Shown: piece by piece, positions 25,909 through 34,323 of the stretch | Layout: each line of letters opens with the position of its first letter | Numbering within the stretch: position 1 is the first letter of the stretch | DNA from: Candidatus Aminicenantota bacterium | Lineage (GTDB): Bacteria > Acidobacteriota > Aminicenantia > JAMOAD01 | DNA length: 51,150 nt | NCBI GenBank assembly: GCA_027061995.1 | Contig: JAMOUT010000034.1 | Span: 1-51,150 of the forward strand | Direction: 5' to 3' | Translations under genes and position numbers: made by a program | The notes under the pieces: model-generated | What the model was told of the DNA's origin: nothing | What the model saw: only the letters and a program-made list of their open reading frames with translations | The model's database searches: none

Positions 25909-26462
25909 TGATTAATAACTTCTCCCGCTCTTAAAAGCAGATAACTTACAGATATTTTACTATCTTTTAAGGACTTATAATTTATCTGAAATCTTATTTT
26001 GTTTTCAAACAAATAAAAGCCTATATGCGCACCTTTGGAAACCAATGATTTGTAATCGCTAATAATGAGAACAGGTTTACTTTTTAACCTTTTTAATGTT
26101 TTATCTATCTTTTTTTTATTATGTTTTTTTATATACAAAATTTGGCATTTCTCGATATTCTGATCGGAGGATGAAATATTAGTTATTTTAACGGGTAAAT
26201 TTTTAATCTTTTTTGCTTTGTAAATTCGGTGAAACATCTTTGTTAATTTTTTATCTCCGTATATGCAAATATTGAATTCTTTTGATTTTTCTAAAAATTG
26301 TTCAGGCCAATCGACAAACAAGGTGAATTTTCCTATCATTGCAGCTTTTACCTCATACTCATCGTATTGAGCATAAAATAAATTGGAGGTAAAAAAAATG
26401 AGGATCAGAATAAGAACAATTTTTATTGTCCTCATTCTGGTTTTTTGTTTCCTGTTTTTCAT
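25905..26462 (-). CDS. YfiR/DUF4154 periplasmic protein
   Basis: A 185-residue exported protein of the YfiR/HmsC (DUF4154) family. After the signal peptide it shows EYEVKAAMIGKFTLFVDWPEQF, FNICIYGDKKL, a CQILYIKKH strand, PVLIISD and a C-terminal VSYLLLRAGEV, all typical of the family. YfiR binds the periplasmic domain of the cyclase YfiN and holds it inactive. Here the adjacent membrane partner is a histidine kinase with a similar sensor. The ATG at 26462 has no ribosome binding site; an in-frame ATG at 26435 would give a more compact signal peptide. The gene lies one base after the TonB receptor stop. Confidence 0.88.
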   Translation of the reverse strand: MKNRKQKTRMRTIKIVLILILIFFTSNLFYAQYDEYEVKAAMIGKFTLFVDWPEQFLEKSKEFNICIYGDKKLTKMFHRIYKAKKIKNLPVKITNISSSDQNIEKCQILYIKKHNKKKIDKTLKRLKSKPVLIISDYKSLVSKGAHIGFYLFENKIRFQINYKSLKDSKISVSYLLLRAGEVINQ

Positions 26463-26463
26463 A

Positions 26464-28593
26464 TTAAAAATATTTTCCCATGCTTAGAATAAACAGTCTC
26501 CCGTATCCGTAAGTGCCTTTCTCGGCCCAACTGTTTCCCGATGTTGCAGGATAAACAATTGCATTATTCAAGAGATTGTAAATGTGAAAATCAAGATAAA
26601 CCCTTTTTAAAAAAAAGTTTTCAACTCTTAGGTTAAAATCAATCTCATAATATGCTTTGGATGGTTGCCCTATTCTTCCTCTTACTAAGTGTTGTTCTTT
26701 ATTAATAATCGTTTCATCCCATAATGTTTTCATCTCCCCCACATATCTCCCTACAAGAGCTATAGAATAATCCTTAAATGAATAATGTATTTTGAGATAT
26801 CCAAGTAATTCGGGGGAATATCCGGGGGAAATATCTTTAAACCCTTTTTCAAGATTTTTCGTTTTCTGATATGAAAGATTCGTGGAAAGGACTAATTCTT
26901 GAATAGGTAAAATTGTTAACCCTACTTCAATCCCTTTGGTTTCCATTTTTCCGCTGTTCGTGGAGTGAATCTCCCATGTTCGGGTTTTAGGATTATAGAT
27001 ATTTCTTGCTACTATAAGATCATCAAGCTTATTTTTATACAAACTTATATTAGCAAAAACGGAGGGGGAGGGAGACAGGATATAATTTAATTCAAATGTT
27101 TCTATATATGCGGGTAATAAAGTTGTTCCTTGATTAAAAAGTTGTGATATGTTTTGCATTATTGATGGATTTTTAATAGCTTTACCATATAAAAATTTAA
27201 GAGAATGAAAATCGGAAGGGCTGTAAATCAAGGCAAATCTCGGAATAAACTTGATATTTTCCTGAGAATATTCCCCCGTTATATCTTTTTCTACCGGAGT
27301 TTCTTTTGCCCTGTGAATGATAAGTTTATATTTATGTAATTTTTCAAGCCTGAAACCCGTTACTATCTTTAATTTATCGGAAAAATTATAATTTGCTTGC
27401 GAAAAAAAAGCATCCGAAATTATATCATCAGGGAAAACATCTTCTGTGTTTGTATATTCTAAGGGATATATAGGATAATCATAACTTTTGTAAAGATAAA
27501 AGATATTATGTCTTATAAAACCGGAAACCATATTCAGCTTATCATTCGGTTTGTATGTTATGTTCAGCTCAATTTCATCTGATAAACTATTGTTATAGTT
27601 TGTTGCATATGAATCTTTTTGAAGTATTTCATATTCCCAAAAGAAAGAATTATAAAGGTATGTAAATTTCCCCGTTATTGACAAATTTTTTAAGATTTCT
27701 TTCCTATACTTCAGGAAAATTGTTGTTGATCTATTGTTAAAAAATGTCCCGGGAGGGTAAGAGGGAAGTCCGTCAAAAACCCCTTTTCTTGTATCTGAAT
27801 AAGTAAAGTCAAAATGCAGGTTCTTATATTCACCCGAGAAATTAAAATATTTTCTATCGTTTTTCAACATCCCTTTTGTCCTTGATTCCATTGATAATCC
27901 CGCCCATTTAAGCATTTGATAATTATCAGTAAAACAGTTAAAAGATTTGTCAATCCCATTATCCCCGTATAAGGAGGTATTAATTGTAAATTTAAAATCA
28001 TCACTTACTTTTGAAACTCTCAAGAATAATTTTTTATATTTATCATTGCCAAAAGAAATGGAAGCCATGCTAATCGGAGTATTATTCGTAATAATATTAA
28101 CAGCACCGAAAAAAGCTCCGCTTCCGTATAAAACAGATATGGGTCCTCTGACAACTTCGATTCGGTCTATTGCTTCGACCGGAATATTTATTTTTGCGAG
28201 AGAATAATCCGAATATGAATCTCCCACTTGATTAACCCCATTAACCAGTATAACTATATCATTAAAAACACCCGGGGAAAAAAATCCGCGGATACCGAAA
28301 TTCTCGGAGCCAAGCCAATAATAATCATTAATCATGTAAAAACCCGGAATATTTTGAAGAATATCGGATAAAGATTTATATCCCTGTTTTTTTATCTCCT
28401 CTCTGTTTATAAGAACAATGCTTGCGGGAATTTCTCTAATTTTTTCCTCGACCTTGCTTGCTGTTGTTACTTTAATGTTCATCAAATCCTGAAGAGACAT
28501 TTTAAGAAGTTTTTGTTGATCCTGATAATCATATGCTTGAATTTTTATCCCTATTAAAAGGTAAAGAATAATTATAAAAAGATTCCGTTTCAT
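26464..28593 (-). CDS. TonB-dependent receptor-like outer-membrane protein
   Basis: A 709-residue receptor. Signal peptide about 1-20; a segment SLQDLMNIKVTTASK precedes the plug domain (REIPASIVLINREEI, SLSDILQNIPG, VEVVRGPISVLYGSGAFFGAVNIIT). About 480 residues of barrel strands follow, with NLLNNAIVYPATSG near the end and a terminal LSMGKYF, so it ends in an aromatic residue as outer-membrane barrels do. The ATG at 28593 has an AGGAGG site five bases upstream. It is the first gene of a three-gene operon with yfiR and the kinase, so it may sense or deliver a ligand for that pathway. The substrate is unknown. Confidence 0.9.
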   Translation of the reverse strand: MKRNLFIIILYLLIGIKIQAYDYQDQQKLLKMSLQDLMNIKVTTASKVEEKIREIPASIVLINREEIKKQGYKSLSDILQNIPGFYMINDYYWLGSENFGIRGFFSPGVFNDIVILVNGVNQVGDSYSDYSLAKINIPVEAIDRIEVVRGPISVLYGSGAFFGAVNIITNNTPISMASISFGNDKYKKLFLRVSKVSDDFKFTINTSLYGDNGIDKSFNCFTDNYQMLKWAGLSMESRTKGMLKNDRKYFNFSGEYKNLHFDFTYSDTRKGVFDGLPSYPPGTFFNNRSTTIFLKYRKEILKNLSITGKFTYLYNSFFWEYEILQKDSYATNYNNSLSDEIELNITYKPNDKLNMVSGFIRHNIFYLYKSYDYPIYPLEYTNTEDVFPDDIISDAFFSQANYNFSDKLKIVTGFRLEKLHKYKLIIHRAKETPVEKDITGEYSQENIKFIPRFALIYSPSDFHSLKFLYGKAIKNPSIMQNISQLFNQGTTLLPAYIETFELNYILSPSPSVFANISLYKNKLDDLIVARNIYNPKTRTWEIHSTNSGKMETKGIEVGLTILPIQELVLSTNLSYQKTKNLEKGFKDISPGYSPELLGYLKIHYSFKDYSIALVGRYVGEMKTLWDETIINKEQHLVRGRIGQPSKAYYEIDFNLRVENFFLKRVYLDFHIYNLLNNAIVYPATSGNSWAEKGTYGYGRLFILSMGKYF

Positions 28594-28610
28594 TATTCCT
28601 CCTATTTTAT

Positions 28611-28639
28611 AATCTAACAAAAAAAAACATTCTTTGCAA
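28611..28639 (-). promoter_or_regulatory. Promoter of the TonB receptor-yfiR-kinase operon
   Basis: On the minus strand TTGCAA (28634-28639) and TAGATT (28611-28616) are spaced by 17 bases, with an extended -10 TGT. Predicted start is near 28604, just ahead of the AGGAGG ribosome binding site. A TATAAA box three bases further in would place the start on the ribosome binding site, so it is less likely. Confidence 0.4.
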
Positions 28640-28676
28640 ATTATTAAAGATTCTATTTTTTATTAGTTTTCCGATA

Positions 28677-28685
28677 TGTTATAAT
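28677..28685 (+). promoter_or_regulatory. Extended -10 promoter of the phosphodiesterase gene
   Basis: TGT followed by a perfect TATAAT (28680-28685) is an extended -10 element. Only five bases separate it from the ATG at 28691, so the predicted transcription start coincides with the start codon. No ribosome binding site is present, which suggests leaderless translation. Confidence 0.5.
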
Positions 28686-28690
28686 TTAAC

Positions 28691-29176
28691 ATGAAAATAG
28701 GTGTTTTAAGTGATACTCATGACCATATTTCCAATATTAAAAAAGCAATTAATCTCTTCACCTCTTTGGAGATTGAATTTATATTACATCTCGGAGATTT
28801 TGTCGCCCCTTTTACGGCAAAATACTTTTTGAACATGGATGCAAAATTTATAGGAATTTTCGGAAATAATGACGGGGAAAAATTCGGATTAAAAAAAGCT
28901 TTTTCAGATACGGGGGAGCTCCATTCCCCCCCCTATGAATTAAATATTGAAGACAAGAGCTTTTTACTTTTACATGACCCAATTACACTTGACTCATATA
29001 TAAAGAGCCAAAAATATGATTATATATTATACGGTCATCTTCATAAAAAGGATAAAAGAACCATAGGGAAAACAAAAATTTTTAATCCAGGGGAGGTTTG
29101 CGGAATAGTTTCGGGAATACCCTCAATTGGATATATAGATACAAAGCAAGATATTATGGAAATTATAGATTTATGA
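28691..29176 (+). CDS. YfcE/MJ0936-type metallophosphodiesterase
   Basis: A 161-residue calcineurin-like phosphoesterase. All metal-site motifs are present: GVLSDTHDH, LHLGDF, FGNNDG, LLHDP and YGHLHKKD, plus FNPGEV near the end. Family members hydrolyse phosphodiesters with two metal ions; the natural substrate is unclear. Length is normal. It overlaps the next gene (ATGA). The predicted promoter places the transcript start at or next to the ATG. Confidence 0.92.
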   Translation: MKIGVLSDTHDHISNIKKAINLFTSLEIEFILHLGDFVAPFTAKYFLNMDAKFIGIFGNNDGEKFGLKKAFSDTGELHSPPYELNIEDKSFLLLHDPITLDSYIKSQKYDYILYGHLHKKDKRTIGKTKIFNPGEVCGIVSGIPSIGYIDTKQDIMEIIDL

Positions 29177-29631
29177 AAAACAATGAAGAATTTGCGAAAA
29201 TATTCGATGATATAGGTTTTTTTCTATCATTAAAAGGGGATAACCCCTTTAAAATAAGAGCTTATCACAATGCTTCCTTAATAATTAAAAAACTCCCTTT
29301 TCCCTTATTTCAGGTAAGGGAAAAAACAGAATTAAAAAAGATATCAGGTATCGGAGAAGCTATCTCCGATAAAATCATTGAAATAATGGAAACAGGTGAT
29401 TGTGCCTTGCATAGAAAACTTTTAAATGAGTTTTCCCCTTTAATATTAGAAGTTAGAAAGATTAATGGCATAGGGATAAAAACCATAAAAATCCTTTATG
29501 ATAATAATATAAATTCAATAAAAGAATTAAATGCGTTTTTATATAATAATGAATTAAATAAACAAATATCAGAAGATAAAATATCAGTTTTAAAACAATA
29601 TCTTAATGAGAGGAAAGATGAAAAAAAATAA
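29173..29631 (+). CDS. Stand-alone PolX N-terminal (8-kDa/HhH) domain protein
   Basis: A 152-residue protein matching only the N-terminal part of family X DNA polymerases. It has the helical 8-kDa domain with DNPFKIRAYHNAS, then helix-hairpin-helix segments ISGIGEAISDKI and INGIGIKTIKILY. The nucleotidyl-transfer palm and the PHP exonuclease domain of bacterial PolX are absent, and the frame ends cleanly before maf, so this is a short protein rather than a frameshift. It probably binds DNA ends or gaps. The ATG at 29173 overlaps the previous stop. Confidence 0.8.
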   Translation: MKNNEEFAKIFDDIGFFLSLKGDNPFKIRAYHNASLIIKKLPFPLFQVREKTELKKISGIGEAISDKIIEIMETGDCALHRKLLNEFSPLILEVRKINGIGIKTIKILYDNNINSIKELNAFLYNNELNKQISEDKISVLKQYLNERKDEKK

Positions 29632-30196
29632 ATTAATCCTTGCATCCGCTTCTCCGAGACGCTCTGAAATTCTTAATATGTTCGGGATTAAATTTGAAAT
29701 ATTTCCCGTTGATATAGATGAAACCCCTTTTAAAAATGAATCACCCGAAATTTATGTAAAAAGGGTTGCTGAAACTAAAGTTTTAGAGGCATCAAAAAAT
29801 AGAAAAGGGATTATAATAGGAGCTGATACTATCGTATGGAAAAACGGATTTTTAGGAAAACCCGAAAATAAAGCGGATGCTGAAAATATGTTAAAAAAAT
29901 TATCAGATTCGTCCCATTTTGTTTATTCGGCGGTTTCTGTTATGGATGCTGATAATAATAAAAAAGTTCAAACCTCTATCTCAAAAACAATGGTTGTTTT
30001 TCATAAATTATCGGAAGAAGAGATAGCTCTTTATATACAAACTGGGGAACCTATGGATAAAGCGGGAGCATACGGAATACAGGGTAAAGGGGGAGTTTTT
30101 ATTAAGGAGATTCATGGTAGCTATTATAATGTGGTTGGTTTTCCGATAGATTTGGTTTACAAATCACTTAAAAACTTCGGGATAGAACTTCTTTAA
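29618..30196 (+). CDS. maf: Maf-family nucleotide pyrophosphatase
   Basis: A 192-residue Maf/YhdE-type enzyme that hydrolyses non-canonical or excess NTPs to NMP and pyrophosphate. Motifs are LASASPRRSEIL, GADTIVWKNGFLGKP and DKAGAYGIQGKGGVFI. The ATG at 29618 is preceded by GAGAGGAAAG and overlaps the end of the HhH gene. An ATG 12 bases upstream is less well placed. The stop is five bases from the stop of the convergent radical SAM gene. Confidence 0.94.
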   Translation: MKKNKLILASASPRRSEILNMFGIKFEIFPVDIDETPFKNESPEIYVKRVAETKVLEASKNRKGIIIGADTIVWKNGFLGKPENKADAENMLKKLSDSSHFVYSAVSVMDADNNKKVQTSISKTMVVFHKLSEEEIALYIQTGEPMDKAGAYGIQGKGGVFIKEIHGSYYNVVGFPIDLVYKSLKNFGIELL

Positions 30197-30201
30197 AAAA
30201 A

Positions 30202-31686
30202 TTATTTTTTTGAAAAAAATGATTTTATTTTATATCGGACGAATTGTATAAAAAATATCCCGTATATAAAAATATCTTTTATCCCTCTGATTGATTTAAG
30301 GACTGTTTTGATTTTTGAGCTTGATACGATTTTTTTACTTGTAGCCGACCACCTGAAAACAAGATCAGCTATCTGAAACCATGAAAGTTTATGTTTGAAA
30401 AGGGGAACATCCCCTTGGGCGGCGGGAAGAGTATGAACTCTTCTCATATCCCCTTTTTTGGACCATGAGAAATCCTCGGGAACTATCCCCTCTTTCTTGG
30501 CAATCGCCTCAAGCGGAGTTCCCGGATATACATGCAAAATAGCTGTTGAAATGTCAGCTTGGGGATTTATCTCCTTAACTTTTTCCATTATCTCGATTGT
30601 TTGTTGCGCTTCTTCCCATGTCTCTGTATAATGTGAAAAGATAAAAAAAGGCCCGGGAATAAAATCAAATTCCTTTGACCATTCAAGAAATTGAAAAGCT
30701 TTTTCTATGGCGAAATTTTTCTTAACAATATCAACTCTTACCCTTGAAGCTCCCGCTTCTATTCCGAAAAACCCCTGTTCAAGTCCCGCTTTTCTCATCT
30801 TTTCCAAAAGGGGTTTATCAATTACATCTATCCTAAATTCATTGGCAAATTTTATATTTAATCTTCTCTCCAAAATCATATCCATGATTTTGTGAAGCCT
30901 TTGTTTATTATAATTCAGCGTATCATCGTAAAACCAGATGAATTCTGCTCCGTATCTGTCTATTAAAATCTCTATCTCTTCAATAACTCTTTCGGGGCTG
31001 TGACCTCTCATCTTTCTCCCCCAATTAACAGGGGTTGCGCAAAAATAGCAATTGAAAGGGCATCCTCTTGATGTCATAATATTTTGCGCTTTCCTTTTTT
31101 TCCCATCTCTTGTGGTGATGTAAAAATTATATTTATCCATAGGGATAAGATGTCTTGCGGGAAAAGGGAGTGTGTCAAGGTTTTCTATCCTTGGTCTTTC
31201 ACCTGTCCAAATTATTTCACCGTCTTTATCCCGATAATAAATCCCTTGGACATTTATTAAGTCGCTGCCGGTTTCAAGAGCTTGTGCAAGCTCTGCTATC
31301 GTATTTTCCCCCTCTCCGATGGATACAATATCAACATCTTTTCTGTGTTTCAAAGTATCCTCTCTTGCCATTGAGATATGTGGACCTCCGAGCATTGTAA
31401 TTATGGAAGGATTTGTTTGCTTTGCAATCTCGGCGAGTTTAAAACTTTGAAATCTGTTTTCACTCGTTGTTGTAACCCCTACGACATCAGGTTTAAAATC
31501 ATCTATTTTTTTGACTATATCATCCCAATCATATCTTAAAACATCTGAAGGAACTATTTCAATATCATGTCCGTTTTTTTCAAGAACAGCACCGAGAAAT
31601 AATATCCCCAAGGGGGGCATGGAACTCCCTTCAGACCATCTCTGTGCCACATATCCCTGCGGGGGAACAAATATCTGAAATCTCAA
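30202..31686 (-). CDS. B12-binding domain radical SAM enzyme
   Basis: A 494-residue enzyme. The N-terminal cobalamin-binding-like domain (about 1-140, with GGPHISM) lacks the histidine loop of base-off B12 proteins, as in many members. The radical SAM domain carries SRGCPFNCYFC with Cys209, 213 and 216 for the 4Fe-4S cluster, followed by FWFYDDTLN and GIEAGASRVR. The substrate cannot be told; relatives methylate unactivated carbons or build lipids, tetrapyrroles and natural products. The start is TTG at 31686, five bases after a GGAGA site. It appears to be a single-gene unit. Confidence 0.9.
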   Translation of the reverse strand: MRFQIFVPPQGYVAQRWSEGSSMPPLGILFLGAVLEKNGHDIEIVPSDVLRYDWDDIVKKIDDFKPDVVGVTTTSENRFQSFKLAEIAKQTNPSIITMLGGPHISMAREDTLKHRKDVDIVSIGEGENTIAELAQALETGSDLINVQGIYYRDKDGEIIWTGERPRIENLDTLPFPARHLIPMDKYNFYITTRDGKKRKAQNIMTSRGCPFNCYFCATPVNWGRKMRGHSPERVIEEIEILIDRYGAEFIWFYDDTLNYNKQRLHKIMDMILERRLNIKFANEFRIDVIDKPLLEKMRKAGLEQGFFGIEAGASRVRVDIVKKNFAIEKAFQFLEWSKEFDFIPGPFFIFSHYTETWEEAQQTIEIMEKVKEINPQADISTAILHVYPGTPLEAIAKKEGIVPEDFSWSKKGDMRRVHTLPAAQGDVPLFKHKLSWFQIADLVFRWSATSKKIVSSSKIKTVLKSIRGIKDIFIYGIFFIQFVRYKIKSFFSKK

Positions 31687-31711
31687 TATATTCTCCTTTT
31701 AATTAAGAGAA

Positions 31712-31720
31712 ATTGTATCA
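31712..31720 (-). promoter_or_regulatory. Extended -10 promoter of the radical SAM gene
   Basis: On the minus strand TGA precedes TACAAT (31712-31717). No good -35 is visible. Predicted start near 31705 leaves about 19 bases of leader containing AAGGAGA. Confidence 0.4.
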
Positions 31721-31752
31721 TAAAATTTAAATAGAAAAAATACGATTATTTA

Positions 31753-32682
31753 TCAAAAAGAATGAGTGTAAGAGAGATTTTTTACCTTTTTTTCTTTCCC
31801 TTTATAATAATAGACGGATTGTTTTTTGTCGGTTATCTCCCCCACTTCCATAAATCCCTGCTTATTTAATTCCAAAGATTCTTTTTCGGAAACGGTTAAG
31901 ATTAATTCATATTCCTCTCCGCTGTTTAAAATAAAATCATATAAGTCAATCTTTTCATTTTCAGCAGCTTTAACAAGATAATCATCAACCGGAAAATTAT
32001 CAAGGTAAATCTCTCCCCCCTTTCCGGAAGAGACGAGAATATGGGAGAGATCTTGAATAAAACCGTCCGATATATCTGTCATGGAGTTTATCTTTGTTTT
32101 ATTGATTATAGGGAGAAGATCAAATCTGCACCGCGGACGAAAATATTTTTCAAAAGCCATCTTATTTGCAATCTTTCCGCTTGTCAGGAATTCATTTAAC
32201 CCCGCTCTTGAATAACCGAGTTTTCCGCTTATTAAAATTTTGTCCCCTGTTTCCGCTCCCCCTCTTGTTATATATCTTTTCCCCTCTCCTATTATGGTCA
32301 TGGATAATGATAAATTTTTACCTGAAACAGTATCCCCTCCGATTATTGATGTGGAATACAAATTTAATCTGTTTTTTATTCCGTCTATAAGCTTTTCATA
32401 CTGAATCTCTTTCCCCTTTGGAAACACAATCCCCAAAAGGGCGTATTTTGGAATACCACCCATTGCTATAATATCACTTATATTGGAATCCGCCAGTTTT
32501 TCCCCTATATATTCAATAGGTGTATTTTTAAGTTCAAAGTGGGTTCCCTCCGTTATTAAATCTTTTGTTAAAAGAAGATAATCATTTCCTTTTTTTATAA
32601 TGGCACAATCATCACCGATTGATAACTCAATCTCGGATATATTGTCTTTATTGAGCAGTTTTATAAATTCCCATTCATTCAT
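31753..32682 (-). CDS. thiL: Thiamine-monophosphate kinase
   Basis: A 309-residue kinase making thiamine diphosphate from the monophosphate with ATP. Motifs of the ThiL/PurM fold are GDDCAII, LLLTKDLITEGTHF, LADSNISDIIAMGG, IIGGDTVSG and TDISDGFIQDLSHI. Length is normal. The ATG overlaps the stop of the YchF-like gene (ATGA). No other thiamine gene and no TPP riboswitch is visible in the window. Confidence 0.94.
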   Translation of the reverse strand: MNEWEFIKLLNKDNISEIELSIGDDCAIIKKGNDYLLLTKDLITEGTHFELKNTPIEYIGEKLADSNISDIIAMGGIPKYALLGIVFPKGKEIQYEKLIDGIKNRLNLYSTSIIGGDTVSGKNLSLSMTIIGEGKRYITRGGAETGDKILISGKLGYSRAGLNEFLTSGKIANKMAFEKYFRPRCRFDLLPIINKTKINSMTDISDGFIQDLSHILVSSGKGGEIYLDNFPVDDYLVKAAENEKIDLYDFILNSGEEYELILTVSEKESLELNKQGFMEVGEITDKKQSVYYYKGKEKKVKNLSYTHSF

Positions 32683-33725
32683 ATGTTAAATCTGATATGA
32701 ACAATATCACCGTCTTTAACTATATATTCCTTACCTTCCAATCTCAAAAGACCTTTCTCTTTTGCGATTTTAAATCCTTCCGATTTAATAAAGTCTTCCC
32801 AATAAATAACTTCCGCTCTTATAAACCCTTTTTGAAGATCAGTGTGAATTTTACCGGCAGCTTCATAAGCATTATCACCCTTTTTAATTGTCCAACCTCT
32901 GACTTCATCCTCCCCGACCGTAAAAAAAGAGATTAGATTTAAAAGTTCATAACTTTTTCTTAAAAATTCATCTCTTATTGAGTTTTCTATTCCGTATTCT
33001 TCCATGAAAATCTTTCTTTCATCTTCATCAAGGTCTAAAATCTCCTGCTCTATTTTACCGTAAAAAGAGATAATAATACTGTTTTTACCTTTATCCTCAA
33101 CTTTACTGTTCCCTTCAGAAAGATTAACCAAATGGATTATGGGTTTTTGGGATAAAAATTGAAAACCTCTTGTTAAAAATTCTTCACCCTCTTTTAATTC
33201 AAGTTCCCTGATAGGGATATTATTTTCAAGGTTCTCTTTTAATTTAATCAATAACTCGAATTCATCCTTAAGTTCCTTTGATTTTATCTTTTTCAAATCT
33301 TTTTCCAATCTTTCAATTCTCTTTTCAATCATAATAAGATCCGCAAGAATAAGTTCATCCTCCATCTCCCGAATATCTCTTTCAGGATTTATAGAACCAG
33401 CGGGATGAGGAATCTCTTTGTCTTCAAATCCTCTGACAACATGAACAAGTCCGTCACTTTTTCTCAGAGGATCAAGAAAAGCGGATGATTTTACCTCTCC
33501 GTATGAAAGACTCCCCGTATCAATATATTCGACTTGAGTATATTTTATCTTTGTGTTATAAAACTCATTAAGTTTATCAAGCCTTAAATCGGGGACATCA
33601 ATAACAGCTTTATGTAGAACATTTTTTGAACTTGAAAATTTATCAACCTTTTCCCTTTTTCCCGTTAATATGTTAAAAAGAGTTGTTTTTCCTGTTTTCG
33701 GATATCCGAATATTGTAAAAATCAT
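32679..33725 (-). CDS. YchF/Ola1-like TGS-domain NTPase, divergent
   Basis: A 348-residue P-loop protein. Walker A reads GYPKTGKTT rather than the usual GxPNVGKST. The G3 region reads DTGSLSYGEV where YchF has DxAGLV. The position of the specificity motif reads VNLSE, like the NxxE of YchF that gives ATP preference. A central coiled-coil insertion (about 130-180) and the C-terminal TGS-like segment DEVRGWTIKKGDNAYEAAGKIH support the family. It probably binds ribosomes, but its changed motifs make it a paralogue rather than standard YchF. It is one base downstream of the methyltransferase gene and overlaps thiL. Confidence 0.85.
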   Translation of the reverse strand: MIFTIFGYPKTGKTTLFNILTGKREKVDKFSSSKNVLHKAVIDVPDLRLDKLNEFYNTKIKYTQVEYIDTGSLSYGEVKSSAFLDPLRKSDGLVHVVRGFEDKEIPHPAGSINPERDIREMEDELILADLIMIEKRIERLEKDLKKIKSKELKDEFELLIKLKENLENNIPIRELELKEGEEFLTRGFQFLSQKPIIHLVNLSEGNSKVEDKGKNSIIISFYGKIEQEILDLDEDERKIFMEEYGIENSIRDEFLRKSYELLNLISFFTVGEDEVRGWTIKKGDNAYEAAGKIHTDLQKGFIRAEVIYWEDFIKSEGFKIAKEKGLLRLEGKEYIVKDGDIVHIRFNI

Positions 33726-33726
33726 A

Positions 33727-34287
33727 TTACCACCCTATAATTTTTCTTAGATAAATTCTTAAAACAAAGAGTAAAATTATTGTTAACAAACCTAAAAAAG
33801 CATTATATTCCCTATTGGTAAAATACCGTGTAAAAGAAAATTTTTGTGCTGTTTCTTTTGTTCTTTTAGCATATCTAAAAGGATTCGGAATCAAAAGGGG
33901 GACTTTTTCAAAATTTTCATAATCTTTAAATTTATTTTTAAGATATTTTTTTTCTCTTATTATCAGAAAAGGATAAAACAATAGAAAATATAATGATAAA
34001 AATATCGCACTTATATAACTATTGGCATTTACCATTAACCCTATCCCCATAATAATATTTCCGAGATAAAGCGGGTTTCTGGAAAATCGATAGGGACCTG
34101 AAACAGTAAGTTTATTGTTTTTATTGAGATGTCCCGATGCCCACGCTCTTATCAAAACTCCCGCAAATCCTATAACTCCCCCCCACAGAATACTCTTAAA
34201 AGTAGGTTCGGCGAATATCAAAACTAACAGTAAAACGAAAATACCGACTGAAACTCTATATCTAACAATTTTTTCTTTAAAATTCAT
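33727..34287 (-). CDS. ICMT/PEMT-like membrane methyltransferase
   Basis: A 186-residue membrane protein of the isoprenylcysteine carboxyl methyltransferase/phospholipid methyltransferase group. The SAM-binding region reads SGPYRFSRNPLYLGNIIMGIG, followed by a long hydrophobic helix and KNKFKDYENF. It has about five hydrophobic segments, including one at the C-terminus. The substrate is unknown; bacterial members methylate various lipids or small molecules. The ATG at 34287 is chosen over an in-frame ATG at 34488 because a near-consensus promoter lies just upstream of it and homology begins after it. It heads the methyltransferase-YchF-thiL operon. Confidence 0.83.
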   Translation of the reverse strand: MNFKEKIVRYRVSVGIFVLLLVLIFAEPTFKSILWGGVIGFAGVLIRAWASGHLNKNNKLTVSGPYRFSRNPLYLGNIIMGIGLMVNANSYISAIFLSLYFLLFYPFLIIREKKYLKNKFKDYENFEKVPLLIPNPFRYAKRTKETAQKFSFTRYFTNREYNAFLGLLTIILLFVLRIYLRKIIGW

Positions 34288-34294
34288 ATGAATG

Positions 34295-34323
34295 ATTTTA
34301 TCATAAACAATGGGATGTTTCAA
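34295..34323 (-). promoter_or_regulatory. Promoter of the methyltransferase-YchF-thiL operon
   Basis: On the minus strand TTGAAA (34318-34323) and TAAAAT (34295-34300) are spaced by 17 bases, with extended -10 TGA. Seven bases separate the -10 from the ATG at 34287, so the transcript would start at or one base before the start codon. No ribosome binding site is present. Confidence 0.55.

Noticed and set aside
30195-30211. A7-TTA-T7 hairpin between maf and the radical SAM gene
   Set aside because: Only A-T pairs and a three-base loop in an AT-rich genome; too weak to call a terminator, although its position between convergent genes is suggestive.
31753-34300. TPP riboswitch for thiL
   Set aside because: thiL overlaps the upstream gene, and no thi-box-like conserved core was seen before the operon, which appears leaderless.
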